The notes below the pieces were generated by a model, which worked only from the letters and a program-made list of their open reading frames with translations, was not told the DNA's origin and ran no database searches. Shown here in pieces: positions 9,807-18,043 of a stretch of DNA of 64,000 nt (positions are counted from its first letter, which is position 1; every line of letters begins with the position of its first letter). Source of the DNA: Kineothrix sp. IPX-CK (GTDB lineage Bacteria; Bacillota; Clostridia; Lachnospirales; Lachnospiraceae); NCBI RefSeq assembly GCF_039134705.1, contig NZ_CP146256.1, positions 3,100,001-3,164,000 on the forward strand, written 5' to 3'. The position numbers and the translations under genes were made by a program.

Positions 9807-10268
9807 TTACTGCTTGTCGAGCAGCTTGGTCAATTCTTCATCCAGCTTCTTTTTCAGCTCAAATAATTCTTGCTCGTCCGGCAGATACTCCTCCCCATAC
9901 ATTTCCGCTTTACTTAGTTTCCATACCGGGCCAGCCTCTGGCGTGTCTCCTCCTCTTCTCGGAAAAAAGTGCCAATGCATATGGACCGCATTCCCCGCGC
10001 CTAGTAATTCATAGTTGAGTTTATGGGGATGAAAGGCGTTGTATACAGCCTCTGCAACCAATGACATTTCCTGCAAAAACAGATACCTAAAGTTCCGATC
10101 TAAGAAATGCAACTCTGTCGCATGTTCCTTACATAGAAAGAGCGTATAGCCTTTAAATCTTTGATAATCACCTATAACCACATATCCTGTTTGAAGCTCT
10201 CGCACAAAATTAGGATTATTTCCTTGCAAAATCAACTTGATTCGCTCACATACCATACATTCGCACAT
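9807..10268 (-). CDS. HIT-family protein
   Basis: 153-aa nucleotide hydrolase/transferase of the histidine-triad superfamily. The motif appears as HMHWHFFPRR (residues about 96-105). Two N-terminal Cys (CECMVC) form a zinc-binding-like start common in bacterial HIT proteins. Typical substrates are dinucleoside polyphosphates or nucleotidyl conjugates; the specific one cannot be told. It lies upstream of the DUF6774-like gene on the same strand. Confidence 0.85.
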   Translation of the reverse strand: MCECMVCERIKLILQGNNPNFVRELQTGYVVIGDYQRFKGYTLFLCKEHATELHFLDRNFRYLFLQEMSLVAEAVYNAFHPHKLNYELLGAGNAVHMHWHFFPRRGGDTPEAGPVWKLSKAEMYGEEYLPDEQELFELKKKLDEELTKLLDKQ

Positions 10269-10322
10269 TCTGTAGTCTCTTTCATATTTCTATTTTCTAA
10301 TAGATTCCTAATGAAGTTCTGA

Positions 10323-10946
10323 TTAAATGTCAACACTAGTATCACTCTCAGTTGCATCATTTATTTTCCGTATCACTCTGCAAGGGTTGCCCACTGCAAC
10401 ACAATTATCAGGTATGCTTTTTGTCACTACGCTTCCTGCACCAATAACGGTTCCCGCTCCGATAGTAACACCAGGCAAAATAATGACGCCACCCCCAATC
10501 CAGCAGCCATCGCCGATAATAACAGGAAGTGCATAGGTACGGCAGAAATATTCTTCGCTTTCAGGGCTCCAATCCGGAGTGAGCCTATCGCTAAGCTCTA
10601 CCGGATGAGACGCTGTATATATCTGAACGTTCGAGGCAATAAGTACATTGCTTCCGATCGTTATCCTATTGCAGTCGACAAAGGTACAGTTCATGTTAAT
10701 CGAAACATTACTTCCTATGCTGATGTTACGCCCGTAATCGCAGATAAACGGCAGTCCGACGGAAACATTTTCACCTATACCGGCAAATAACTGTTCCAAC
10801 ACTGCTCTTTTTTCTTTCTTTTGGCTGTATTCAAGAATACTGTACTCCTTCAGCAGCCGCCTTGCTTTTTCCTTATATTCAAAAAAAATAGGTGCATGGC
10901 AGTCGTACCATTCTCCGTTCAGACATTTTTCGAGTTCATCCTTCAT
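10323..10946 (-). CDS. sugar O-acetyltransferase (maltose/galactoside acetyltransferase family)
   Basis: 207 aa. An N-terminal helical Mac domain (YDCHAPIFFEYKEKARRLLKEY) is followed by left-handed beta-helix hexapeptide repeats from about residue 70 (ISIGSNVSINMNCTFVD, IGDGCWIGGGVIILPGV, GAGTVIGAGSVVTKSIPD). The catalytic-type His is in YTASHPVE. It transfers acetyl from acetyl-CoA to a sugar 6-hydroxyl and forms trimers in known members. GGAGG precedes the ATG. The upstream DUF3877-like gene ends 14 nt before it, so both are probably co-transcribed. Confidence 0.88.
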   Translation of the reverse strand: MKDELEKCLNGEWYDCHAPIFFEYKEKARRLLKEYSILEYSQKKEKRAVLEQLFAGIGENVSVGLPFICDYGRNISIGSNVSINMNCTFVDCNRITIGSNVLIASNVQIYTASHPVELSDRLTPDWSPESEEYFCRTYALPVIIGDGCWIGGGVIILPGVTIGAGTVIGAGSVVTKSIPDNCVAVGNPCRVIRKINDATESDTSVDI

Positions 10947-10960
10947 AGGTAATCCTCCGT

Positions 10961-11494
10961 CTAAAATTCAAAATCTTCATAATCCTCCGGCAGAAATCGA
11001 TGATATATCATATGGTTCTCCTCTACCGTAAAGCAATAATAATAGCTGTCCGGATGCTGGCCTTTGAAATAAATGAGATAATCGAATTCGCCGTTATTCG
11101 TTTTTTCATAATGAATATCTTGGGAATAGCTATAAAACACGTGTACGACATCTTCTATGGTACATCCATGTTTTTGTACAGCTTCCACCAAATCCCTTAT
11201 AAACTCGTTCTTCCCCATGTTATCATGGATGCATTCAACTCCTTTTTCGGGAATGGCAAAGCAAAATCTTTCCTTTTCATTTGTGACTTGGATATCACCT
11301 AATTTATCTTTTACCCGCTCACAAAAGTCTTGCAATAATTCTTTCATTCGCCGAATGTCGTATTCTCCATCAAAAAAATGGTTCAATGAGCGCAGCGGAT
11401 AGTACAGCCGCACCGTTTCCTTCCGGTATCCTAATTTGGCTTGCTCCTCTTTTATTATGTCAATTATATTTTTTTCAAGTTTCTCGTAGCTCAT
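10961..11494 (-). CDS. DUF3877-like protein
   Basis: 177-aa acidic cytoplasmic protein. The opening YEKLEKNIIDIIKEEQAKLG and the phrase RKETVRLYYPLRSLNHFF match my recollection of DUF3877, a Lachnospiraceae family without known function. No metal or nucleotide motif is visible. Strong GGAGG ribosome site. First of a two-gene unit with the sugar acetyltransferase. Confidence 0.6.
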   Translation of the reverse strand: MSYEKLEKNIIDIIKEEQAKLGYRKETVRLYYPLRSLNHFFDGEYDIRRMKELLQDFCERVKDKLGDIQVTNEKERFCFAIPEKGVECIHDNMGKNEFIRDLVEAVQKHGCTIEDVVHVFYSYSQDIHYEKTNNGEFDYLIYFKGQHPDSYYYCFTVEENHMIYHRFLPEDYEDFEF

Positions 11495-11543
11495 CCTGAT
11501 TTCCTCCGGAAAAATCCCGATTTCATAAGCCTCTATTTCACCC

Positions 11544-11720
11544 TCATCGACAACATTTTAGTATGAGAAAAAATTCCCTGACTATTATCTCTGCGCTCTT
11601 ATTTAACTCCTCTTCTCCGTTAAGACGAATTACTTTGCAAGGCAGTGAATCGGCCCATTCTTTATGTGTCTTCATGCATGGAGAACCGGCTGATCCGAAA
11701 ATAATAATTCCCTCTGGCAT
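11544..11720 (-). pseudogene. P-loop kinase remnant with internal deletion
   Basis: 58-codon frame with a good Shine-Dalgarno (AAGGTG). It begins like an adenylate/shikimate-kinase-type protein: MPEGIIIFGSAGS is the beta strand plus the first half of a Walker A loop. It then jumps to MKTHKEWADSLPCKVIRLNG and ends EEELNKSAEIIVREF, which resembles the C-terminal end of the same family (kinase-like proteins of about 180 aa). The GKT half of the P-loop and the whole central domain are missing, so it should not bind ATP. I infer a single in-frame deletion of about 120-130 codons. It could still be expressed as a short peptide. Confidence 0.55.
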
Positions 11721-11795
11721 CTTTACACCTTCTTTTTATCAACTCTGAGTTATTTCCATGCCTTTTTATTCTCACTTTTATAAAACCGGCAGCTA

Positions 11796-12047
11796 TTAAC
11801 CTTGCAATCCCCTTGACTGTCTATCCATATCCTCAACGACAATATCATATATCTCACCTAACGAAGAGCAATACTCCAATACCTTCCAAGGCTCATTTGT
11901 ATGAAAATGTATTTTAATGAGCTCTTCATCTCCCACTGCCAAGAGACAATCCCCATTAAAATTGTTTGTAAAATAATCAGTAATGATATCTTCATCGAGA
12001 TTTTTTCCTTCGATCAATAACTGTGTATCATATTTAAATTCCAACAT
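11796..12047 (-). CDS. small protein related to the DAK/YloV C-terminal domain
   Basis: 83 aa starting MLEFKYDTQLLIEG, with GGAGGG placed correctly before the ATG at 12047. The stretch IKIHFHTNEPWKVLEYCSSLGEIYDIVVEDM resembles the C-terminal phosphatase-like part of YloV/DAK2 fatty-acid-kinase proteins. These short stand-alone versions are often named 'kinase to dihydroxyacetone kinase' in Lachnospiraceae. There is no kinase domain here. Function unknown. Confidence 0.6.
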   Translation of the reverse strand: MLEFKYDTQLLIEGKNLDEDIITDYFTNNFNGDCLLAVGDEELIKIHFHTNEPWKVLEYCSSLGEIYDIVVEDMDRQSRGLQG

Positions 12048-12339
12048 TGTATTTCCCTCCATAAATTTATATTTTCAAGCAGATATGCATAGCTATTAGT
12101 CTTATCTCATGCCTTGTGAATCAATGCTTATATAAAGCGTTTGAAACACTTCCCGCTTAACCATATCGGCCTCATCTTTCACCTTCTATAACTAAGCAGT
12201 TTAATTACTCCTTATTTTTCATACTAATAACTGAATAAATTATAGCTCTGTTTAAGGCTTAAAGTCAAACAATACATACAGCGCTCGGCGCAGACAAGCA
12301 ATACAGCATGCCAGCATTTATTATTGTGATCCAATGAGG
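12048..12339. other. intergenic stretch without recognisable genes
   Basis: Between the DAK-related gene and the cysK terminator. AT-rich; I see no convincing open frame, tRNA or hairpin other than the terminator listed separately. The promoter of the DAK-related gene presumably lies here. Confidence 0.4.
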
Positions 12340-12403
12340 AAAAGCGAATCAGCTTAGGCGTGGTTCCCTGGATGAGGTCAACCTGACGCCTAAGCCGATT
12401 CGC
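12340..12403 (-). terminator. terminator at the end of the cysK operon
   Basis: A 17-bp stem with a single mismatch (arms 12344-12360 and 12387-12403) is closed by a 26-nt loop that has its own GGTT/AACC pair. On the minus strand it is followed by TTTTCC. It lies 85 nt after the cysK stop and should end the long operon coming from 19.4 kb. Confidence 0.75.
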
Positions 12404-12488
12404 TATAACCGTTAACTATCTTATAAAAATCTCCTGCCGAACTGGAAATCAACCATATACTTTGTCATTATGATATGTAAAGTGAATA

Positions 12489-13418
12489 TTAGTCATACAA
12501 ACCGCTTGATAAATATCTTTCTCCTTTATCCGGCTGTATAAACACTATGTTTTTGTCTTTATACTCATCTTTTTTTGCAATTTGAACAGCCGCCCACAAG
12601 ATTGCTCCCGCCGATATTCCAATCGAGAATCCTTCTGTCCTGGTGCAATATCTTGCCATCTCATACGCTTCATCATCCGATACGTCAATGACTTCATCAA
12701 ATACATTTAAATCGAGCACCGCCGGAGGCGCTACCGGCCCGATTCCCTGTATCTTATGTACTCCCGGTTTGCCTCCGGATAAGATGGGCGATGCCGCCGG
12801 CTCAACAGCAATAATTTTAATATTGGGATTCTTTTCCTTAAGAAAATGTCCCGTTCCGGTAATTGTTCCTCCCGTTCCTATTGCTGCTAAAAACACATCC
12901 ACCTTTCCGTCCAAAGCTTCCCAGATTTCAGGACCTGTCGTACAATAATGTTTTGCAGGATTATTGGGATTTTCCCCTTGTCTGATATACACTGAATTTT
13001 CTGTTTCAGCATGTATTTCTTCTGCTTTTTTATTGGAACCGGGCATATAGTCTTCTGCTTTTGTTAAAACTACCTCAGCACCATATCCCTTCAGTAGGCT
13101 GACTCTTTCTTTTGACATATTCTCCGGCATGCAGATAATAGATTTGTATCCCTTTGCAGCCGCGATGGCTGCTAAACCAATTCCCGTATTGCCCGACGTG
13201 CTCTCTATAATTGTCCCTCCCGGTTTTAGTTCTCCTGCTTTCTCAGCAGCTTCAATCATATTTATTGCAATTCGATCTTTGACACTTCCACCAGGATTAT
13301 AACATTCCAGCTTACCAAACAGTCTTCCCTTTGTACCCAACTCCTTTTCGATTCTCTCATATTCCAATAACGGAGTATTTCCAATTAATTCTATAATGTT
13401 ATGATAAACTTTACTCAA
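12489..13418 (-). CDS. cysK: cysteine synthase (O-acetylserine sulfhydrylase)
   Basis: 309-aa PLP enzyme of fold type II. The PLP lysine is in PGGSVKDRIA (about residue 47); the substrate-binding loop is STSGNTGIGLA; the phosphate-binding glycines are GTGGTITG. CysK makes cysteine from O-acetylserine and sulfide, and many members also catalyse the reverse desulfhydration. The start is TTG (AAGGATTTTAAT before it). It is the last gene of an operon with an ABC transporter, an MmgE/PrpD protein and a flavin oxidoreductase. This suggests conversion of an imported sulfur amino acid or derivative rather than only biosynthesis. The operon leader has a Cys-rich peptide. Confidence 0.93.
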   Translation of the reverse strand: MSKVYHNIIELIGNTPLLEYERIEKELGTKGRLFGKLECYNPGGSVKDRIAINMIEAAEKAGELKPGGTIIESTSGNTGIGLAAIAAAKGYKSIICMPENMSKERVSLLKGYGAEVVLTKAEDYMPGSNKKAEEIHAETENSVYIRQGENPNNPAKHYCTTGPEIWEALDGKVDVFLAAIGTGGTITGTGHFLKEKNPNIKIIAVEPAASPILSGGKPGVHKIQGIGPVAPPAVLDLNVFDEVIDVSDDEAYEMARYCTRTEGFSIGISAGAILWAAVQIAKKDEYKDKNIVFIQPDKGERYLSSGLYD

Positions 13419-13467
13419 ATTAAAATCCTTCTTTCTGTATTCTACACTTTATTCCGGCTCGCATTTA

Positions 13468-14853
13468 TTACTTTATAAGATATTTAGCAGCCTCGCCTAT
13501 ATTTCCCAGAGTCTCCAGATTATCAACAGCCTGAATAAATGCTTTTGCATTCTCTTTACCGATTACAGGAGTTGTAATTCTCTCAAATAACTCATACTCT
13601 TCTTCCAGTGTTGTATTGTTCCTTGGATGGCCTTTAGGATATACTATTGTTTTTTCAAGTACAGTTTTGTCATTAAGTTCCACTCTCATCGTCATCTCCG
13701 GAAAGCTGCCTTTCTGAAAAATCGCAAAATTAGTGCTTGGAGTGATTGTCTCTCCCACTTCTTCAAATTTGGCAATCAAATCCAATATTTCTTTTCTTTC
13801 AAGCTGATCTTCCGCAAACCAATTTGCATCTGAAACCGGATTCAAAATATAGGCAGCAATACAGAATGCCGCATTGAACTGTGCATCCAATGTTGTTTTT
13901 GTCGAGGCAAGATAATCGGAACCTGTAAGTGTATTATATGGAGACAAGGAAATCTTCTTTACCTGATCTGCCGTAAACGGATGCTCTTTATAGATTGCAT
14001 CAATAATTTCTAACGGTGTCTGCACCCACATATTCGCAGGCCAGTGTTTGATGTAAGTTTCATTAATCAGCCATCTTTCGCCTAAATCAAGGGTATACCA
14101 AGTCGAATCATCACTATCTGAAACCATGCTCCAATAACCGCGTTCTCCATCAAGATAGTCTCGTCCGTTGTCATATCCTGCCTCCGTGATCTTAGCCGCA
14201 AAAATACCGTTAGCAGCATCCGTTCCATGGGCAAAATGATAAATATCCGATTTGGCGGGCCCTGCTGCATGAAGGCCGACCGCCACAGGCGTTACATATA
14301 CTGTGGCTCCTATCGTCTGATTAAACCTATCCCCGTCAAAACCATATATTTTCGCAGCTGCAAGAGAAGAACCGAAGATTTGCCAACTACTCAATCCCCA
14401 TGAATGTTTTTCGAGATAAACGGGGGAAGGCTGTACCGCCATGGCAATTCTTTGATATCCTTCATATCCTGCCACGACAGCTGTAATAAAATCTTTGCCT
14501 GATTTATTCCTGGCTTCCGCCGTAGAAAATGCTGCCGCAATAACGCCTGCCGAAGGATGCCCTGTCCAGCTGCAATCTTCCCAATCGAGGACATCTGCCT
14601 GCGTGGCATTTGCAAATGCCGCATCTTCCGCATTAATCTTTATGCCGGAGCCACCCCATACGGTCGCTTCAGGAGTACCTCCTTTATTTTCCGCTAATTT
14701 TTTAGCTTTTTGCGTTGTTCCGATAATATCAGACGCAATGGAGACTCCAACGGTATGGATTGTCAGTCTCTTTACCTGTTCTATCACCTCTGTCGGAAGA
14801 TCTTCATACTTAACTGCCGCCAAAAAATCGGATAATTTCTGTGTATTTCCCAT
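13468..14853 (-). CDS. MmgE/PrpD family protein
   Basis: About 461 aa, belonging to the MmgE/PrpD family (2-methylcitrate dehydratase, iminodisuccinate epimerase and cis-aconitate decarboxylase relatives). Recognisable blocks are DVLDWEDCSWTGHPSAGVIAAAFSTAE near the N-terminus and RWLINETYIKHWPANMWVQTP in the middle. The frame opens at 14868, but GGAGGTAAACATA selects the ATG at 14853. The substrate is probably a dicarboxylate or amino-acid-derived acid delivered by the adjacent transporter; this is inference from context. It sits between the ABC ATPase gene and cysK. Confidence 0.8.
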   Translation of the reverse strand: MGNTQKLSDFLAAVKYEDLPTEVIEQVKRLTIHTVGVSIASDIIGTTQKAKKLAENKGGTPEATVWGGSGIKINAEDAAFANATQADVLDWEDCSWTGHPSAGVIAAAFSTAEARNKSGKDFITAVVAGYEGYQRIAMAVQPSPVYLEKHSWGLSSWQIFGSSLAAAKIYGFDGDRFNQTIGATVYVTPVAVGLHAAGPAKSDIYHFAHGTDAANGIFAAKITEAGYDNGRDYLDGERGYWSMVSDSDDSTWYTLDLGERWLINETYIKHWPANMWVQTPLEIIDAIYKEHPFTADQVKKISLSPYNTLTGSDYLASTKTTLDAQFNAAFCIAAYILNPVSDANWFAEDQLERKEILDLIAKFEEVGETITPSTNFAIFQKGSFPEMTMRVELNDKTVLEKTIVYPKGHPRNNTTLEEEYELFERITTPVIGKENAKAFIQAVDNLETLGNIGEAAKYLIK

Positions 14854-14871
14854 TATGTTTACCTCCATAGG

Positions 14872-15624
14872 TTAAATGTTAAAATCGTAGTCCATACTTG
14901 AATTTCTGAGGAAATTCAAGACTCTTTCATCTTTTGGACTGAGGAAAAACTTCTCTGTGTCATTACTTTCTATGATTTGCCCTTGGTGCATAAACGTAGC
15001 TTTTGTAGAAACTTTTCTTGCAAATTCCAATTCGTGGGTGACGATAATCATCGTTGCGCCATCTTCAGCAAGCTTCGAAATCGTCTGAAGAACTTCTCCT
15101 ACCAGGCCGGGATCGAGTGAGGAAGTCGGTTCATCCATAAGAATGACATCCGGATTCGTAACAATAGCCCTCGCTATTCCTATCCGCTGTTGCTGTCCGC
15201 CGGATAGCTGTGATGGATAATGATCCAGCCGATCTGCCAATCCCACCTTCTCTATGGCCTCTATTGCCATATCCTTCGCTTCGTTTTTAGAAATTTTTCT
15301 TACTGCCGTAAGTCCCAGCATTACATTTTCCAGCGCATTTTTATTTCTAAACAATCCGTAATTCTGGAAAACAAAACTCATTTTTCTTCGAATTTCAATA
15401 ATTGTCTTTTCACTTACCTTTTTATAATCCGCATGAATATCTCCAATAGTAATTTCTCCTGCGTCAGGTTTTTCCAGAAAATCTATACATCGTAACAGGG
15501 TTGTTTTTCCAGAACCGCTTTGTCCCAGAACAACATTAATATCTCCTTTATTGAGGGTAAGGTCTACACCTTTTAAGATTTCCAATTTGCCGAAGCTCTT
15601 ATGAATTCCCTTTATCTCTAACAT
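14872..15624 (-). CDS. amino-acid ABC transporter ATP-binding protein
   Basis: 250 aa, ATPase of a polar-amino-acid (GlnQ/HisP type) importer. Walker A GQSGSGKTT, Q-loop FVFQNYGLF, signature [15 protein letters not shown], Walker B VILMDEPTSSLD and switch His IVTHE are all present. It lies with two permeases and a substrate-binding lipoprotein in one minus-strand operon; the start overlaps or nearly touches its neighbours, as usual for such operons. Confidence 0.93.
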   Translation of the reverse strand: MLEIKGIHKSFGKLEILKGVDLTLNKGDINVVLGQSGSGKTTLLRCIDFLEKPDAGEITIGDIHADYKKVSEKTIIEIRRKMSFVFQNYGLFRNKNALENVMLGLTAVRKISKNEAKDMAIEAIEKVGLADRLDHYPSQLSGGQQQRIGIARAIVTNPDVILMDEPTSSLDPGLVGEVLQTISKLAEDGATMIIVTHELEFARKVSTKATFMHQGQIIESNDTEKFFLSPKDERVLNFLRNSSMDYDFNI

Positions 15625-15637
15625 TTCGTCTCCATTC

Positions 15638-16339
15638 CTATGTCTTTATCAAATACTTTTTCCTGTCGCGCTCCAAATACTTAAATAATTGCTCGATCAG
15701 AATATTAATAATCAAATACATGAAAAAAATAACAATGTAGCACTCAATATATCTTATACTATCGGCAGCAGCCACCCTCGCTTCCCCTGTTATTTCTCTG
15801 ATGGACATACTGAAGGCCAGTGATGTCATTTTTACAAGGCTAGTGACAAAATTACATATAATTGGTAATGTAGCATCTATGGCCTGTGGAATCACAATCT
15901 TGGTATATGCATGAAACGGTGTCATTCCGATGGTCAGCGAAGCCTCCATCTGGGATTTGGGAACTGCCACAAGGCCTGAACGAAACACTTCCGACAAAGA
16001 CGGGATGGATACAAATGTAAACACTATATATCCATAGCTCATATCGTTTATATCATATACATTAAAAGGTATATTCAATGATATGCATATCTGCTTAATC
16101 CACAATGGCAAAAAATGATATAGCAAAAAAATGATAACAATCATCGGTATTGACCGGACAAACGAAAAATAAACTTGTATTATTTTGCTGAGTAGTCTCT
16201 TTGGCTTTAAGTTAACAATAGCCATAAAAAAAGCTATCGGTATGGAGAAGAGCAATGGCACCATAACTAATTGAAGTGTTTCCGGAATGCCTGTTGAACA
16301 GGCTATGATGGTCTTCCCTATAAAGTTCCAGTCAAGCAT
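15638..16339 (-). CDS. amino-acid ABC transporter permease
   Basis: About 233 aa with five or so membrane segments and the EAA loop typical of HisM/GlnP permeases (EVFRSGLVAVPKSQMEASLTIGM). The open frame extends upstream to 16456. The ATG at 16339 (MLDWNFIGKTII), preceded by GGAGAAGG, is better because it overlaps the preceding permease stop by only 8 nt. It partners with the permease at 16332-17054. Confidence 0.9.
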   Translation of the reverse strand: MLDWNFIGKTIIACSTGIPETLQLVMVPLLFSIPIAFFMAIVNLKPKRLLSKIIQVYFSFVRSIPMIVIIFLLYHFLPLWIKQICISLNIPFNVYDINDMSYGYIVFTFVSIPSLSEVFRSGLVAVPKSQMEASLTIGMTPFHAYTKIVIPQAIDATLPIICNFVTSLVKMTSLAFSMSIREITGEARVAAADSIRYIECYIVIFFMYLIINILIEQLFKYLERDRKKYLIKT

Positions 16340-17054
16340 TTTTCCTTCTCCTTTTATTTCTTCCACCACTGCTATAATCAAATGCATTTTCAAAATAATG
16401 CGAGAGCGATGTAATGAAAAGTGATAACAGCCAATAAATAATGATGAGTATAGCATATACCTCTACGGCATACCCGCCATGATGCTGTCCTATGACATAA
16501 TTTCCCTTTCCGAATAAGTCCAAAAGTCCAATTGTGTAAGCCAATGCGCCTTCCTTAATCAACATCAGGATCGTATTACAAAAATTCGGAATTGCTGCGG
16601 AAAACATTTGTGGTAACAGTACATGGAAGAAGCTTTGCATTTTGGTCATTCCTATACTGGCTGACGCTTCAATCTGTGTCTTGTCCAATGACTCATAGGC
16701 AGCTCTGATAACTTCCGATAAAGAAGAAATACAAAACAAAGCTAACGTTATCGTCACATATTTTGTTCTATTCAACGTGTCCATTTGAATACCGAATAAA
16801 CTGTTGATAAATTTGGGAAGTCCATAATATACAATAAATAGCAATACGATGGATGGAGTACAGCGCATGACTGTTGTATATCCATAAGCAAGCTTTTTTA
16901 TGAATTTATTTTTACTGATTTTCGCAAACGCCAATAATGTCCCCAGCACAATGCCTATCAAGAATGCCAAAAATACATATTCAAGCGTTATCTTGAGCGC
17001 CGGAAAAATTATTAGAAAAAATTCCGGTATCTTATCATAATTAAATGCTTTCAC
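16332..17054 (-). CDS. amino-acid ABC transporter permease
   Basis: 240 aa, second permease of the heterodimeric importer. Membrane segments begin at about residue 11, and the EAA-loop motif is SEVIRAAYESLDKTQIEASASIGM. The two permeases differ in sequence, as in cystine or basic amino-acid uptake systems with paired permeases. It is located between the binding-protein gene and the other permease. Confidence 0.9.
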   Translation of the reverse strand: MKAFNYDKIPEFFLIIFPALKITLEYVFLAFLIGIVLGTLLAFAKISKNKFIKKLAYGYTTVMRCTPSIVLLFIVYYGLPKFINSLFGIQMDTLNRTKYVTITLALFCISSLSEVIRAAYESLDKTQIEASASIGMTKMQSFFHVLLPQMFSAAIPNFCNTILMLIKEGALAYTIGLLDLFGKGNYVIGQHHGGYAVEVYAILIIIYWLLSLFITSLSHYFENAFDYSSGGRNKRRRKNA

Positions 17055-17095
17055 ACATCTGTCCTCCGCACCGCAGCTTTCAATAAATCTCTTAT

Positions 17096-18016
17096 CTAAA
17101 ATTCATAATTCCAAATATCATATCCAAAAAACTGCTCTGAAATTTCGGAAGCTTTCCCGCTGTCCTTAACCTGCTTTAATGTATCAGAAAGCTTATTTAC
17201 GAAATCCTCCCCGACATTCTTGGAAAACATAGGGTATGTATTCGCCAATGTAAACTCAGAATAGGAAATTTCAGTAAGGAACTGATGAAGATCTCCATCT
17301 TCCGCGATTACCGTATTATCAAAACTCGGCTTTGTGAAAATACCCGCAGCATATTTTCCTGCTACAATTTCTTCCACGGAGCCGGCAACATAGGTGGAAT
17401 CATCAGTAACTTTGATTTCTACCTGATTATCCGGATTATCAGAATTATACTGTTTTACCACATAATACATGCCATTTCCGGCTAAAATAGGTGCAAGTTC
17501 TTTTCCTGATTTGGACAAATCAGTAAGATTTTTAATATCTGCATCCTCCGCACGAACTGCAAGAACAAGAACAGATGCTCCCAAAGGCTCTTCCGGAATC
17601 AAATACTTTTCCGCTCTCTCTTCTGTCCAGAAAGCATTTGTAAGTGCCGCATCATAGTTGCCTGCTTCGATTCCAATGTACGCATCATCATAAGATGTAC
17701 CCACATATTCAAAGGTATAATCCTCAAGCAAATCATCCACTGCTCTAAGCACCTCAATGTCATATCCCGAGGGATTACCGCTCTCATCTTCTCCTGATAC
17801 GGGCCAGTTTCCCGTATTCCTGTATGCGAAGGTAATTACTTTCTGTTCCGTGGCCGAGGCTGCTTCTGCTTCTTCCGTATTTTCAGCATCTGCTGTGCCC
17901 TCCGTATTTGCTGGGTTTTCCGTATTTTCCGCGCTTTCTGTATTTGCTGTATTTCCGCATGCTGCTAACGTAAAAAGTGCCGCTCCTAAAATCACTGCTA
18001 TTATTCTTTTTTTCAT
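17096..18016 (-). CDS. amino-acid ABC transporter substrate-binding lipoprotein
   Basis: 306 aa. Signal peptide with lipobox LAAC (Cys about residue 20), then a low-complexity Asn/Thr/Glu/Ala linker (residues 21-60). A family 3 solute-binding domain follows (ITFAYRNTGNWPVSGEDESG, GYDIEVLRAVDDLL, YDAALTNAFWTEERAEKYL). The family binds amino acids or opines. Context with cysK and a Cys-codon leader suggests a sulfur amino acid such as cystine or an S-substituted cysteine; this is inference. Confidence 0.88.
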   Translation of the reverse strand: MKKRIIAVILGAALFTLAACGNTANTESAENTENPANTEGTADAENTEEAEAASATEQKVITFAYRNTGNWPVSGEDESGNPSGYDIEVLRAVDDLLEDYTFEYVGTSYDDAYIGIEAGNYDAALTNAFWTEERAEKYLIPEEPLGASVLVLAVRAEDADIKNLTDLSKSGKELAPILAGNGMYYVVKQYNSDNPDNQVEIKVTDDSTYVAGSVEEIVAGKYAAGIFTKPSFDNTVIAEDGDLHQFLTEISYSEFTLANTYPMFSKNVGEDFVNKLSDTLKQVKDSGKASEISEQFFGYDIWNYEF

Positions 18017-18043
18017 TTACTTTTCTCCTCTTTTTATATTAAT

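Noticed and set aside
11563..11748. 61-codon frame on the plus strand
   Set aside because: The opposite strand carries the kinase remnant with a ribosome site and family-like sequence; the plus frame has neither.
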